Shown here piece after piece: positions 1 to 9,733 of a stretch of 64,000 bases of DNA (the stretch's first letter is position 1; each line of letters begins with the position of its first letter). The notes under the pieces were generated by a model that was not told the origin of the DNA, searched no databases, and was given only the letters and a program-made list of their open reading frames with translations. The position numbers and the translations under genes were made by a program. Origin of the DNA: Archivesica marissinica (Eukaryota > Mollusca > Bivalvia > Venerida > Vesicomyidae); assembly GCA_014843695.1 (NCBI GenBank), contig CM026393.1, positions 8,930,740 through 8,994,739 of the forward strand, in the 5' to 3' direction.

Positions 1-3000
1 ATCATGGGTTATTGGTTTATCCTGCTACTCTATCGTGGGTTATTGGTTTATCCTGCTACTCTATCGTGGGTTATTGGTTTATCTGCTACTCTATCGGGGT
101 TAGTGGTTTATACTGCTACTCTATCGTGGGTTATTGTTTATCCTGCTACTCTATCGGGGTTAGTGGTTTATCCTGCTACTCTATCGTGGGTTATTTGTTT
201 ATCCTTCTACTCTATCGGTGGTTAGTGGTTTATCCTGCTACTCTATCGCTGGTTAGTGGTTTATCCTGCTACTCTATCGGTGGTTAGTGGTTTATCCTGC
301 TACTCTATCGGTGGTTAGTGGTTTATACTGCTACTCTATCGGTGGTTAGTGGTTTATCCTGCTACTCTATCGGTGGTTAGTGGTTTATCCTGCTACTCTA
401 TCGGTGGTTAGTGGTTTATCCTGCTACTCTATCGTGGGTTATTGGTTTATACTGCTACTCTATCGTGGGATATTTGTTTATCCTGCTACTCTATCGGTGG
501 TTAGTGGTTTATCCTGCTACTCTATCGTGGGTTATTGGTTTATACTGCTACTCTATCATGGTTATTGGTTTATCCTGCTACTCCATCTTGGGTTATTGGT
601 TTATCCTGCTACTCTATCATGGGTTATTGGTTTATCCTGCTACTCTATCGTGAGTTATTGGTTTATCCTGCTACTCTATCGCTGGTTATTGGTTTATCCT
701 GCTACTCTATCCTGGGTTATTGGTTTATACTGCTACTCTATCGGTGGTTAGTGGTTTATCCTGCTACTCTATCATGGGTTAGTGGTTTATCCTGCTACTC
801 TATCATGGGTTATTGGTTTATCCTGCTACTCTATCGTGGGTTATTGGTTTATCCTGCTACTCTATCATGGGTTATTGGTTTATCCTGCTACTCTAGCATG
901 GGTTATTGGTTTATCCTGCTACTCTATCCTGGGTTATTGGTTTATCCTGCTCTAGCATGGGTTATTGGTTTATCCTGCTACTCTATCGTAGGTTATTGGT
1001 TTATACTGCTACTCTATCCTGGGTTATTGGTTTATCCTGCTACTCTATCGTAGGTTATTGGTTTATACTGCTACTCTATCCTGGGTTATTGGTTTATACT
1101 GCTACTCTATCCTGGGTTATTGGTTTATCCTGCTACTCTATCGTAGGTTATTGGTTTATCTTGCTACTCTATCGTGGGTTATTGGTTTATCCTGCTACTC
1201 TATCGTAGGTTATTGGTTTATCCTGCTACTCTATCGTGGGTTATTGGTTTATCCTGCTACTCTATCGTGGGTTATTGGTTTATCCTGCTACTCTATCGCT
1301 GGTTATTGGTTTATCCTGCTATCTATCCTGGTTATTGGTTTATCCTGCTACTCTATCCTGGGTTATTGGGTTATCCTGCTACTCTATCGCTGGTTATTGG
1401 TTTATCCTGCTATTTATCGTGGGTTATTGGTTTATCCTCACCACACCGCTACTCTATCGTGGGTTATTGGTTTATCCTGCTACTCTATCGTGGGTTATTG
1501 GTTTATCCTGCTACTCTATCGTGGGTTATTGGGTTATCCTGCTACTCTATCGCTGGTTATTGGTTTATCCTGCTATTTATCCTGGGTTATTGGTTTATCC
1601 TGCTAATCTGTCGTGGGTTATTGGTTTATCCTGCTACTCTATCGTGGGTTATTGGTTTATCCTGCTACTCTATCGTGGGTTATTGGTTTATCCTGCTACT
1701 CTATCGCTGGTTATTTATTTATCCTGCTACTCTATCCTGGGTTATTGGTTTATCCTGCTACTCTATCCTGTGTTGTTGGTTTATCCTGCTACTCTATCGT
1801 GGGTTATTGGTTTATCCTGCTACTCTATCGTGGGTTAGTGGTTTATCCTGCTACTCTATCGTGGGTTATTGGTTTATCCTGCTACTCTATCGTGGGTTAT
1901 TGGTTTATCCTGCTACTCTATCGTGGGTTATTGGTTTATCCTGCTACTCTATCATGGGTTATTGGTTTATCCTGCTACTCTATCGTGGGTTATTGGTTTA
2001 TCCTGCTACTCTATCATGGGTTATTGGTTTATCCTGCTACTCTATCGTGGGTTATTGGTTTATCCTGCTACTCTATCGGTGGTTAGTGGTTTATACTGCT
2101 ACTCTATCGTGGGTTATTTGTTTATCCTGCTACTCTATCGGTGGTTAGTGGTTTATCCTGCTACTCTATCGTGGGTTATTTGTTTATCCTTCTACTCTAT
2201 CGGTGGTTAGTGGTTTATCCTGCTACTCTATCGCTGGTTAGTGGTTTATCCTGCTACTCTATCGGTGGTTAGTGGTTTATCCTGCTACTCTATCGGTGGT
2301 TAGTGGTTTATACTGCTACTCTATCGGTGGTTAGTGGTTTATCCTGCTACTCTATCGGTGTTAGTGGTTTATCCTGCTACTCTATCGGTGGTTAGTGGTT
2401 TATCCTGCTACTCTATCGTGGGTTATTGGTTTATACTGCTACTCTATCGTGGGTTATTTGTTTATCCTGCTACTCTATCGGTGGTTAGTGGTTTATCCTG
2501 CTACTCTATCGGGGTTATTGGTTTATCCTGCTACTCTATCATGGTTATTGGTTTATACTGCTACTCTATCTGGGTTATTGGTTTATCCTGCTACTCTATC
2601 ATGGGTTAGTGGTTTATCCTGCTACTCTATCATGGGTTATTGGTTTATCCTGCTACTCTATCGTGGGTTATTGGTTTATCCTGCTACTCTATCATGGGTT
2701 ATTGGTTTATCCTGCTACTCTATCTGGGTTATTGGTTTATCCTGCTACTCTATCATGGGTTATTGGTTTATACTGCTACTCTATCGTTGGTTATTGGTTT
2801 ATCCTGCTACTCTATCGTGGGTTATTGGTTTATCCTGCTACTCTATCGGTGGTTAGTGGTTTATCCTGCTACTCTATCATGGGTTAGTGGTTTATCCTGC
2901 TACTCTATCGGTGGTTAGTGGTTTATCCTGCTACTCTATCGGTGGTTAGTGGTTTATCCTGCTACTCTATCGTGGGTTATTGGTTTATACTGCTACTCTA

Positions 3001-3962
3001 TCGTGGGTTATTTGTTTATCCTGCTACTCTATCGGTGGTTAGTGGTTTATCCTGCTACTCTATCGTGGGTTATTGGTTTATACTGCTACTCTATCATGGT
3101 TATTGGTTTATCCTGCTACTCTATCGTGAGTTATTGGTTTATCCTGCTACTCTATCGCTGGTTATTGGTTTATCCTGCTACTCTATCCTGGGTTATTGGT
3201 TTATACTGCTACTCTATCGGTGGTTAGTGGTTTATCCTGCTACTCTATCATGGGTTAGTGGTTTATCCTGCTACTCTATCATGGGTTATTGGTTTATCCT
3301 GCTACTCTATCGTGGGTTATTGGTTTATCCTGCTACTCTATCATGGGTTATTGGTTTATCCTGCTACTCTAGCATGGGTTATTGGTTTATCCTGCTACTC
3401 TATCCTGGGTTATTGGTTTATCCTGCTACTCTATCCTGGGTTATTGGTTTATCCTGCTACTCTATCGTAGGTTATTGGTTTATACTGCTACTCTATCCTG
3501 GGTTATTGGTTTATACTGCTACTCTATCCTGGGTTATTGGTTTATCCTGCTACTCTATCGTAGGTTATTGGTTTATCTTGCTACTCTATCGTGGGTTATT
3601 GGTTTATCCTGCTACTCTATCGTAGGTTATTGGTTTATCCTGCTACTCTATCGTGGGTTATTGGTTTATCCTGCTACTCTATCGTGGGTTATTGGTTTAT
3701 CCTGCTACTCTATCGTGGGTTATTGGTTTATCCTGCTACTCTATCGTGGGTTATTGGTTTATACTGCTACTCTATCCTGGGTTATTGGTTTATCCTGCTA
3801 CTCTATCGTGGGTTATTGGTTTATCCTGCTACTCTATCGTGGGTTATTGGTTTATCCTGCTACTCTATCGTGGGTTATTGGTTTATCCTGCTACTCTATC
3901 GCTGGTTATTGGTTTATCCTGCCACTCTATCCTGGGTTATTGGTTTATCCTGCTAATCTATC
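1..3962. repeat. 31-bp satellite array, about 127 copies
   Basis: A tandem array with a 31-bp unit (core GGTTATTGGTTTATCCTGCT followed by ACTCTATCGTG) fills contig A. Variants differ at a few positions (ttattgg/ttagtgg, tcctg/tactg, cgtg/catg/ggtg). A rare variant, atccttctac, occurs at 201 and again at 2186 with similar flanking variant order, so a block of about 64 units was duplicated. A short irregular patch (ctcaccacacc) lies near 1437. All open frames here come from the repeat and I call no gene. Confidence 0.97.
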
Positions 3963-4962
3963 NNNNNNNNNNNNNNNNNNNNNNNNNNNNNNNNNNNNNN
4001 NNNNNNNNNNNNNNNNNNNNNNNNNNNNNNNNNNNNNNNNNNNNNNNNNNNNNNNNNNNNNNNNNNNNNNNNNNNNNNNNNNNNNNNNNNNNNNNNNNNN
4101 NNNNNNNNNNNNNNNNNNNNNNNNNNNNNNNNNNNNNNNNNNNNNNNNNNNNNNNNNNNNNNNNNNNNNNNNNNNNNNNNNNNNNNNNNNNNNNNNNNNN
4201 NNNNNNNNNNNNNNNNNNNNNNNNNNNNNNNNNNNNNNNNNNNNNNNNNNNNNNNNNNNNNNNNNNNNNNNNNNNNNNNNNNNNNNNNNNNNNNNNNNNN
4301 NNNNNNNNNNNNNNNNNNNNNNNNNNNNNNNNNNNNNNNNNNNNNNNNNNNNNNNNNNNNNNNNNNNNNNNNNNNNNNNNNNNNNNNNNNNNNNNNNNNN
4401 NNNNNNNNNNNNNNNNNNNNNNNNNNNNNNNNNNNNNNNNNNNNNNNNNNNNNNNNNNNNNNNNNNNNNNNNNNNNNNNNNNNNNNNNNNNNNNNNNNNN
4501 NNNNNNNNNNNNNNNNNNNNNNNNNNNNNNNNNNNNNNNNNNNNNNNNNNNNNNNNNNNNNNNNNNNNNNNNNNNNNNNNNNNNNNNNNNNNNNNNNNNN
4601 NNNNNNNNNNNNNNNNNNNNNNNNNNNNNNNNNNNNNNNNNNNNNNNNNNNNNNNNNNNNNNNNNNNNNNNNNNNNNNNNNNNNNNNNNNNNNNNNNNNN
4701 NNNNNNNNNNNNNNNNNNNNNNNNNNNNNNNNNNNNNNNNNNNNNNNNNNNNNNNNNNNNNNNNNNNNNNNNNNNNNNNNNNNNNNNNNNNNNNNNNNNN
4801 NNNNNNNNNNNNNNNNNNNNNNNNNNNNNNNNNNNNNNNNNNNNNNNNNNNNNNNNNNNNNNNNNNNNNNNNNNNNNNNNNNNNNNNNNNNNNNNNNNNN
4901 NNNNNNNNNNNNNNNNNNNNNNNNNNNNNNNNNNNNNNNNNNNNNNNNNNNNNNNNNNNNNN
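3963..4962. other. Assembly gap, 1000 N
   Basis: Exactly 1000 N, which suggests a fixed-size scaffolding gap of unknown true length. Its left edge is satellite and its right edge interrupts the integrase gene, so the end of the virus-like element and possibly further viral genes are hidden here or lie elsewhere. Confidence 0.99.
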
Positions 4963-5753
4963 CGAACGCCAACACCCGAGGGGAGCTTTCGCTCCGACGA
5001 GCCAACGGGACGGTGCGACGAAGCTGCGACCACGGATGAGGGCTTTTGTGCCACACTCTTGGCCTTGATCGCATTAGAAGGCTTCTTGCCGGTCAATCTG
5101 GTCACTTCGCCGTTCAAAGCCGCAACCACGGCAGGCAGCCGAGCCACCCATTCAGCCGATTGTTCTCCAGACGGAAGTCTCATCTCTTGGGCGTATTGGT
5201 GCCCAAAGAGCCGCTCTGCCAGGGTGCGATTGAAACACTCCACAATCCCTTGGTCTCGATGGATATCCACACGGCCACGCCTGACAGAGACACCGTGTTT
5301 GGCCAGCTGTTGGTTCACCGCACCCATGAACTCACGCCCCGGATCGACCTGAAGAAATTTTGGCCATTTCAGGGGGCTCCGCCTGTAAATCCTTTCAAGG
5401 GCGGCTGAGACCTCCTTAGCCTCTTTCGTGGCCAGGGGCACTGCCTCTTTGTACCGGGAGGCCACGTCAACGATGGTGAGGGCGTACTTGAACGTTTTGC
5501 GACCCACCCTGTCGTGAGGCAGAAATAGGAGGTCGGCCTGGTGGACGTCGTTTGGCACCGGTACGTCGAACTTGGGTCGCGGTATGTGTCGTGGGGCAGG
5601 GAGGTAGATCTGCCAGATGGCCTGCTTCTTCAGCCAACCCCGTGTCACATCTTCGGAGACCTTAGCGGCCGCGGCGAGGTTTTTTATGGCTGCGAGCCCC
5701 TTCCAGTAACCGCGGGGACTGTAGTATAGCGAGCTAAGATTACTGTCGGTCAT
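4963..5753 (-). CDS. Retrovirus-type (rve) DDE integrase of a virus-like element, 3' end lost in gap
   Basis: 263 residues are visible from the ATG at 5753 to the contig edge. The integrase would join the element to host DNA in the nucleus. A helical N-terminal part (about 15-50) precedes the rve core. The catalytic triad fits D74, D137 and E172, with exactly 35 residues between the last two, the D,D-35-E spacing of retroviral and Polinton integrases. Short motifs are HQADLLFL (71-78), QVDPGREF (135-142) and HRDQGIVE (165-172). The C-terminal part, where Polinton enzymes often carry a chromodomain, runs into the gap. It starts 8 bp downstream of the preceding minus-strand gene, as the last member of a tightly packed series. 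No internal stop is seen. Family call is firm; assignment to Polinton/adintovirus-like elements is inference. Confidence 0.88.
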
Positions 5754-5761
5754 GGTATAAG

Positions 5762-6064
5762 CTAAGCTTGTGACATGGCTGTTTCGCTATCCAGCGCGAG
5801 AATGTATTCTAATAATCCTATGAGTCTCCAACATGTGATGCGTGTCATCGGATCTAGCAACCCCGTTGCAGCTCTAAGGTCAGTTGGGCCTGATAGGACC
5901 CTGGTAGCGAATTTCTGCACAGCAGCGTGATCGGTACGCCACGACTCCAGGAATCGCCGCGCCGTGTTTATCATAGTATGACCAAGGGGGCCAGGATGTT
6001 TATTTCGCTTGGCACAGTACCCGACCTCAAGCATTGCAAAGTACAGCTCCTCTGGTAAACCCAT
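5762..6064 (-). CDS. Small hypothetical protein of the virus-like element
   Basis: About 100 residues from the first ATG at 6064; the frame stays open to 6085 but only with a TTG. I recognise no domain. It is mixed hydrophobic and charged with no clear membrane span. It lies between the 141-aa membrane protein gene and the integrase on the same strand with 8 bp to the next start, so it probably belongs to the same transcription unit. It could be a packaging or accessory protein; no function can be assigned. Confidence 0.55.
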   Translation of the reverse strand: MGLPEELYFAMLEVGYCAKRNKHPGPLGHTMINTARRFLESWRTDHAAVQKFATRVLSGPTDLRAATGLLDPMTRITCWRLIGLLEYILALDSETAMSQA

Positions 6065-6102
6065 ATCTATATTGAAAGGAAACAAAATCTCAAGTGCGAC
6101 AA

Positions 6103-6528
6103 TTACTTGGCGAGTTTGTATGCCACGAGGACTATCGCGGTCATCCCCAGGACGGCGAAGACAATCTCACGATCTTTCTGGTCATCGCTAGGTGTATAGA
6201 AGTTGGAGAGCCGAGGCTGTCGTTCCGACACCAGCGGCGCGACATGCGGAAATACCTGCGCGTACTCACGGATCGCCGTGTCGACGTCCCGGAAAGTTTG
6301 CACGGCATGACCCTGACGGCGGAGTTCTTCGTTAATCCAATCAAGGCGTTCAGCCCGTTTGTTGGACCATGCTGACTGCGCGGCCTGGAGCTGTTCTACA
6401 GCTGTGTCGTGCCGTTTGCGCTCCTCGTCAACACCCGAGCTTCGCAGCTTCGAGAATAGGTAGTTGCTACCACTGAAGGCCAGCGCGTTGACCAGGGCGC
6501 CCCCAACTAGCATTGCGATCGAGGCCAT
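6103..6528 (-). CDS. Small membrane protein with two terminal hydrophobic segments
   Basis: 141 residues from an ATG at 6528. A hydrophobic segment near residues 3-20 and a second one at the C-terminus (about 122-138, FAVLGMTAIVLVAYKL) flank a charged, helix-rich middle (about 30-85) with many Arg, Glu and Gln. This suggests a protein anchored at both ends with a coiled coil between. I believe proteins like it recur beside the same type of integrase in marine invertebrate genomes, but I cannot verify this here. Likely a virion or morphogenesis membrane protein; function unknown. Confidence 0.65.
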   Translation of the reverse strand: MASIAMLVGGALVNALAFSGSNYLFSKLRSSGVDEERKRHDTAVEQLQAAQSAWSNKRAERLDWINEELRRQGHAVQTFRDVDTAIREYAQVFPHVAPLVSERQPRLSNFYTPSDDQKDREIVFAVLGMTAIVLVAYKLAK

Positions 6529-6545
6529 CGTTGTTATACATACGT

Positions 6546-6776
6546 CTACTTCATGATATCTGCAGGTATGATCCCATGTTTAATTAGCATATCTTTCGTG
6601 GCCATGGCCAGGCCCACATCAAGAACTACCATGCCGACGTCATAGCCATTGAAGTCCAGCTTGGGGGTAGCTGCTTTGAAGGCCATCTTACCTAGGCGTG
6701 CATAGCCCACAGCCAGGCCAGATACCACAACCGAATGATACGCCGCATTGGCCAACATTTTTCTGTCAGTAGACAT
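6546..6776 (-). CDS. Short hydrophobic protein of the virus-like element
   Basis: 76 residues from ATG at 6776. Two moderately hydrophobic stretches (about 14-26 and 45-60) are separated by a KMAFK-type basic patch. The gene sits 17 bp from each neighbour, in line with an operon-like array. No known domain is recognised. A small virion membrane component is possible. Its open frame, ATG start and tight packing support a real gene. Confidence 0.6.
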   Translation of the reverse strand: MSTDRKMLANAAYHSVVVSGLAVGYARLGKMAFKAATPKLDFNGYDVGMVVLDVGLAMATKDMLIKHGIIPADIMK

Positions 6777-6793
6777 TGTTTTTCTTCGCGCGA

Positions 6794-7264
6794 CTATTGC
6801 ATATAAAATGGGTCAAGCGAAGTCTTTAAATGACTCGCTGTCAGAACGACAATGTTAGCTCGGGCGGGTATTGGTTTATGAGCCTCCCGTCTACTGTGCA
6901 CAACAACCCATAAGGCACATGCAAGACCGCCAACGATCCACGGGGTCCAGACCTCGCTACACTGGTACCAGTGTTTCGTCTCGGTTTCCACCGCTGAAAC
7001 ATGCTGTGGGGCGACAACCGTTTGTTCTCCAGCGTTGCCCTGTTCCACCGGGGTGACAGCAACTGAGGGTTTCGATGTTTGCAACGTGGCTTTAGCATCT
7101 CTGAGCTCGGCACGTATTTTATCTTCCTTGGCTTTCCGAGCCGCAGCCCCTGCCCGTCCTGCCGCTTGTTTTTTAGGATCCTTCCGTCGTGTTGTTTGCA
7201 GCTTCGCAGGCGTCTCCTCCGGTGTCAGAACTACAGGATCTGTCACTCTCTCCGGTGTAGACAT
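6794..7264 (-). CDS. Basic, single-span membrane protein
   Basis: 156 residues from ATG at 7264. The N-terminal third is rich in Lys, Arg and Ala (RRKDPKKQAAGRAGAAARKA, about 26-45), then comes a linker. One hydrophobic span follows WTPWIVGGLACALWVVV (about 106-122), and a short tail ends in DPFYMQ. The basic arm could bind DNA or face the virion core while the span anchors it in a membrane; this is inference. Its 5' end overlaps the 3' part of the preceding broken gene by about 90 bp in another frame. Confidence 0.6.
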   Translation of the reverse strand: MSTPERVTDPVVLTPEETPAKLQTTRRKDPKKQAAGRAGAAARKAKEDKIRAELRDAKATLQTSKPSVAVTPVEQGNAGEQTVVAPQHVSAVETETKHWYQCSEVWTPWIVGGLACALWVVVHSRREAHKPIPARANIVVLTASHLKTSLDPFYMQ

Positions 7265-7864
7265 CGTTAGCTATGGTAAGCGGGCATACGTGTCCAAATT
7301 GGCAATGCTTCGCAGTGGTTAACGCAGCGGTGAGCGGTGCAAGGTACATGCCATACCTGTGATATAGCTCGCACGTGGCTGTGCTTAACACGTGGTTGAT
7401 AAACGGATCAGATTCGAGGTCTGCAACTAGTCTCGGTTGATTTTCTGGTTGTATGGGTAGAAACATACTTGCTACTGTTGCGTAGAACTGAATGACTGCG
7501 GCCCCTAAGGTTTTTGTCATCGCGGTCCGAGTCTCGCTTCATAGCGCGCGTAGAGCTTCTCGATAGTATTATTTGCCATATTGTCAATATGCTCGGTTGT
7601 GAGTTGTCGTCCTAGATATTGTTCAGTCTGCCCCCCCTGCTGCTAGGGCTGCAAGTCGTTGACGCTTGTTGTCTTGACGGGCGCTCTCGTCTCCCGGCGT
7701 CTCGGTAGTCGGGACCGATGTTTCCATCGGCCCATCAATCGGGGGCGCGGTATCCATCAACTGATCAAGAAGTTCGTCGCAGTTCATTTTTCTTAGTGCT
7801 ATCCGTACTCGCCTCTTAAGTCTAACATTATGATCTGGGTGATTAGCAGAATTGCTTCCCACAT
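7173..7864 (-). pseudogene. Virus-like gene split by frame breaks
   Basis: Three overlapping open stretches on the minus strand look like parts of one protein. The first runs 7862-7623 (Arg/Leu-rich, then Pro/Thr-rich), the second about 7636-7516, and the third 7520-7173 (helical, ending in a Cys/His-containing region, KHCQFGHVCP). The first break is at a run of seven G on the minus strand (C at 7631-7637), the second at 7516-7520, where a TGA overlaps the next ATG. The long first frame has no ATG at its start: an ATG lies 1 bp after the ATPase stop but in another frame, leaving GTG at 7862 or Met-26. Function unknown. Breaks may be true decay or homopolymer errors. Confidence 0.55.
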
Positions 7865-7865
7865 G

Positions 7866-8522
7866 TTAAGCTGTGAATAGCACTTTATAAGCAGCTGGTT
7901 GGTCCGTCTTTAACAGCAATGTGCTGTGTTTTGTTCCTGCAAGCGTTTGCCGTACCTTGGCTCGCTCTTCATACGTAGGAATGACGTCATTCTCTCGAAG
8001 GCACTCTTCGAAGGAATCACGATCTTTGCAGTGAAAGACCGCGGCCCAGCGTGTCTGCTCGCGTAGATCCTTCAGAACTGAGTTGTATTTCTGGGTCAAC
8101 ACCCAGACGCTTTGCAGCGCATGCCGTCCGCTGAAGGCCAGCTCTGATAGCATGTCCTTCTTTTTGGTCATAGCTGCCTTGGCCGAGCAGTTGTCAATCA
8201 CGTACAGGGTGGGCTCACCCTGGAACATGGTGTAGAATACCCGCAGCCAGGTATGTAACTTTTCACAGGGGTCTAGTATGTAGACCTCGGGATCCCTCCA
8301 GATCCAAGGGCGGTTCTGGTAAGTTTTGTTATGCGCAATCGTAGTGCAGAGGATAACTATGTGCCGAAAGATCCCGCGGTAGGGGCCCTCGAGCAAGTCC
8401 AGTATGAATACAGTTTTACCCCAACCAGTCTGACCGCATATGATGGCCGAGTGGGGGTCGCGGGGTAGTAGATCAGTAGAGCGCACTGACGAATCGACCA
8501 TCTTCAATGTTGAGCTGTGCAT
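7866..8522 (-). CDS. FtsK/HerA-type genome-packaging ATPase (A32-like)
   Basis: 218 residues. Walker A is GQTGWGKT at residues 30-37. Walker B is TLYVIDN at about 105-111, where the residue after the Asp is Asn rather than the usual acidic residue. In Polintons, adintoviruses and nucleocytoplasmic large DNA viruses this family pumps DNA into the double-jelly-roll capsid. Length fits the compact Polinton versions. The start may be the ATG at 8522 or the second Met at 8501; both overlap the end of the capsid gene (to 8473), so the two are probably co-transcribed. The frame is intact. Confident on family, less so on the exact start. Confidence 0.88.
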   Translation of the reverse strand: MHSSTLKMVDSSVRSTDLLPRDPHSAIICGQTGWGKTVFILDLLEGPYRGIFRHIVILCTTIAHNKTYQNRPWIWRDPEVYILDPCEKLHTWLRVFYTMFQGEPTLYVIDNCSAKAAMTKKKDMLSELAFSGRHALQSVWVLTQKYNSVLKDLREQTRWAAVFHCKDRDSFEECLRENDVIPTYEERAKVRQTLAGTKHSTLLLKTDQPAAYKVLFTA

Positions 8523-9696
8523 CTGTAATAATGTACAGATACACGTTCAATGCGCCATCGGTGTCTGCTTCTTTAGCTATCTGGATTGTTACACCCTCGC
8601 TGGCATTCTCCACTCTGCGCCCATTACCATGGAGTTGGTCATCATCGCTGGTCCGCAAATCGAGCCACAATGCGTATTTCGAAGTTAGGAACTCTGCCAG
8701 AGAGACGTCCGAGAGTTGTAGGTCTTTGGCTACCGCAGCAACCTCTGGGGCGCGTTTAGAGCTGCATGCAAACTGCTTTTTGGCTTCATCCCACTGCTGG
8801 TAGGCGCGCATGCCTTGGCTGTACAGCTGGTTGGGGACACCCTCAATTGTCACCTCAACCTTGGTAATTTTGGGATTGTAGAAGCTTTCGGTTTCTCTAG
8901 CCCCGGTCTCCTCGAACAGCATCAGGATTCCCTTCATCGAGCGGGCCGGGATAACTCTGTCATAAAGGATTGCAAGCCGCCCGGTATACTGCTCTCTAAT
9001 CCTCCGTGCGTGGTCGGGCAGCGTGACCATGTCGTACTCCAGTGAAATGTTTTCCACCGCATACGTCGAGTTCACGTCTGTAGCGATGAGAACACGGCTA
9101 TAGTCGTTGAACGTTAGTTCGTATTCCAGGCGGTCTGCCAGTGCGCTTTGATAGAATGGCATGTGGCTCTCCAGCAGCTCAAAGTCGAGTGGGATGTGGT
9201 AGCGGTTACCGTATGCCGCAGAAATTGCGTTGTGCGCGGCAACGTTATCTGCCTTGTTACCAGCATCGATTCTAAGTCTGGTTACGTTCCGATTGTTGCT
9301 AGTGTCAATTCCCTGATAGACCGCATTTTCGCGCTCTTGTGCAGTCTTCCAGAGATCTTGGTAACAGTAGTAGACATCGGAGTCATCGATAGACATAATC
9401 TCATTACCACTGATTTTGATAGTTGTTTTCTTGACTATGGCGCGGCCCAGGTTCTGGACGACGGTTCGATTTATGTCTGTCGACGTCAGTGAGATGGTGA
9501 AAGCGAGGCGAACGGTCCCTGGCACAATCACGTCATTAGCTCCAAGGTTGGGGAAGCGGACCAAGAGCTGCTGGTTCTGGTCAATCGTCGAGGGGTTGTT
9601 CATAATGACCACGCTCTGTCGTATGCCCTTTGCCCTGAGGGGCTCCCGCAGCCTGCGGTATGGATTGAGTTTGCGTCCGTATTGAGTTGAAGCCAT
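8473..9696 (-). CDS. Double-jelly-roll-type major capsid protein of a Polinton/adintovirus-like element
   Basis: About 407 residues from the ATG at 9696. The frame is open 34 codons further upstream but those are Ser-rich and overlap the divergent gene. The protein is beta-strand-rich throughout. Near the C-terminus are GNGRRVENASEG and then YIITDAQLNIEDGRF, a pattern I associate with hexon-like capsid proteins of Polintons. Its place directly before the packaging ATPase is the classic capsid/ATPase pairing. It would form the icosahedral shell. The start lies 37 bp from the divergent ATG at 9734, leaving a very short shared promoter. The frame is intact. Identification is by pattern and context, not by alignment. 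Confidence 0.75.
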   Translation of the reverse strand: MASTQYGRKLNPYRRLREPLRAKGIRQSVVIMNNPSTIDQNQQLLVRFPNLGANDVIVPGTVRLAFTISLTSTDINRTVVQNLGRAIVKKTTIKISGNEIMSIDDSDVYYCYQDLWKTAQERENAVYQGIDTSNNRNVTRLRIDAGNKADNVAAHNAISAAYGNRYHIPLDFELLESHMPFYQSALADRLEYELTFNDYSRVLIATDVNSTYAVENISLEYDMVTLPDHARRIREQYTGRLAILYDRVIPARSMKGILMLFEETGARETESFYNPKITKVEVTIEGVPNQLYSQGMRAYQQWDEAKKQFACSSKRAPEVAAVAKDLQLSDVSLAEFLTSKYALWLDLRTSDDDQLHGNGRRVENASEGVTIQIAKEADTDGALNVYLYIITDAQLNIEDGRFVSALY

Positions 9697-9733
9697 TACT
9701 ATATTGAACCCAAATGTGGTAGCCTTCAATACG
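9697..9733. promoter_or_regulatory. Short divergent intergenic region, capsid gene versus acidic protein gene
   Basis: Only 37 bp separate the minus-strand capsid ATG (9696) from the plus-strand ATG (9734). Any core promoters must overlap the coding regions or be bidirectional. No confident TATA box is seen. Confidence 0.4.
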
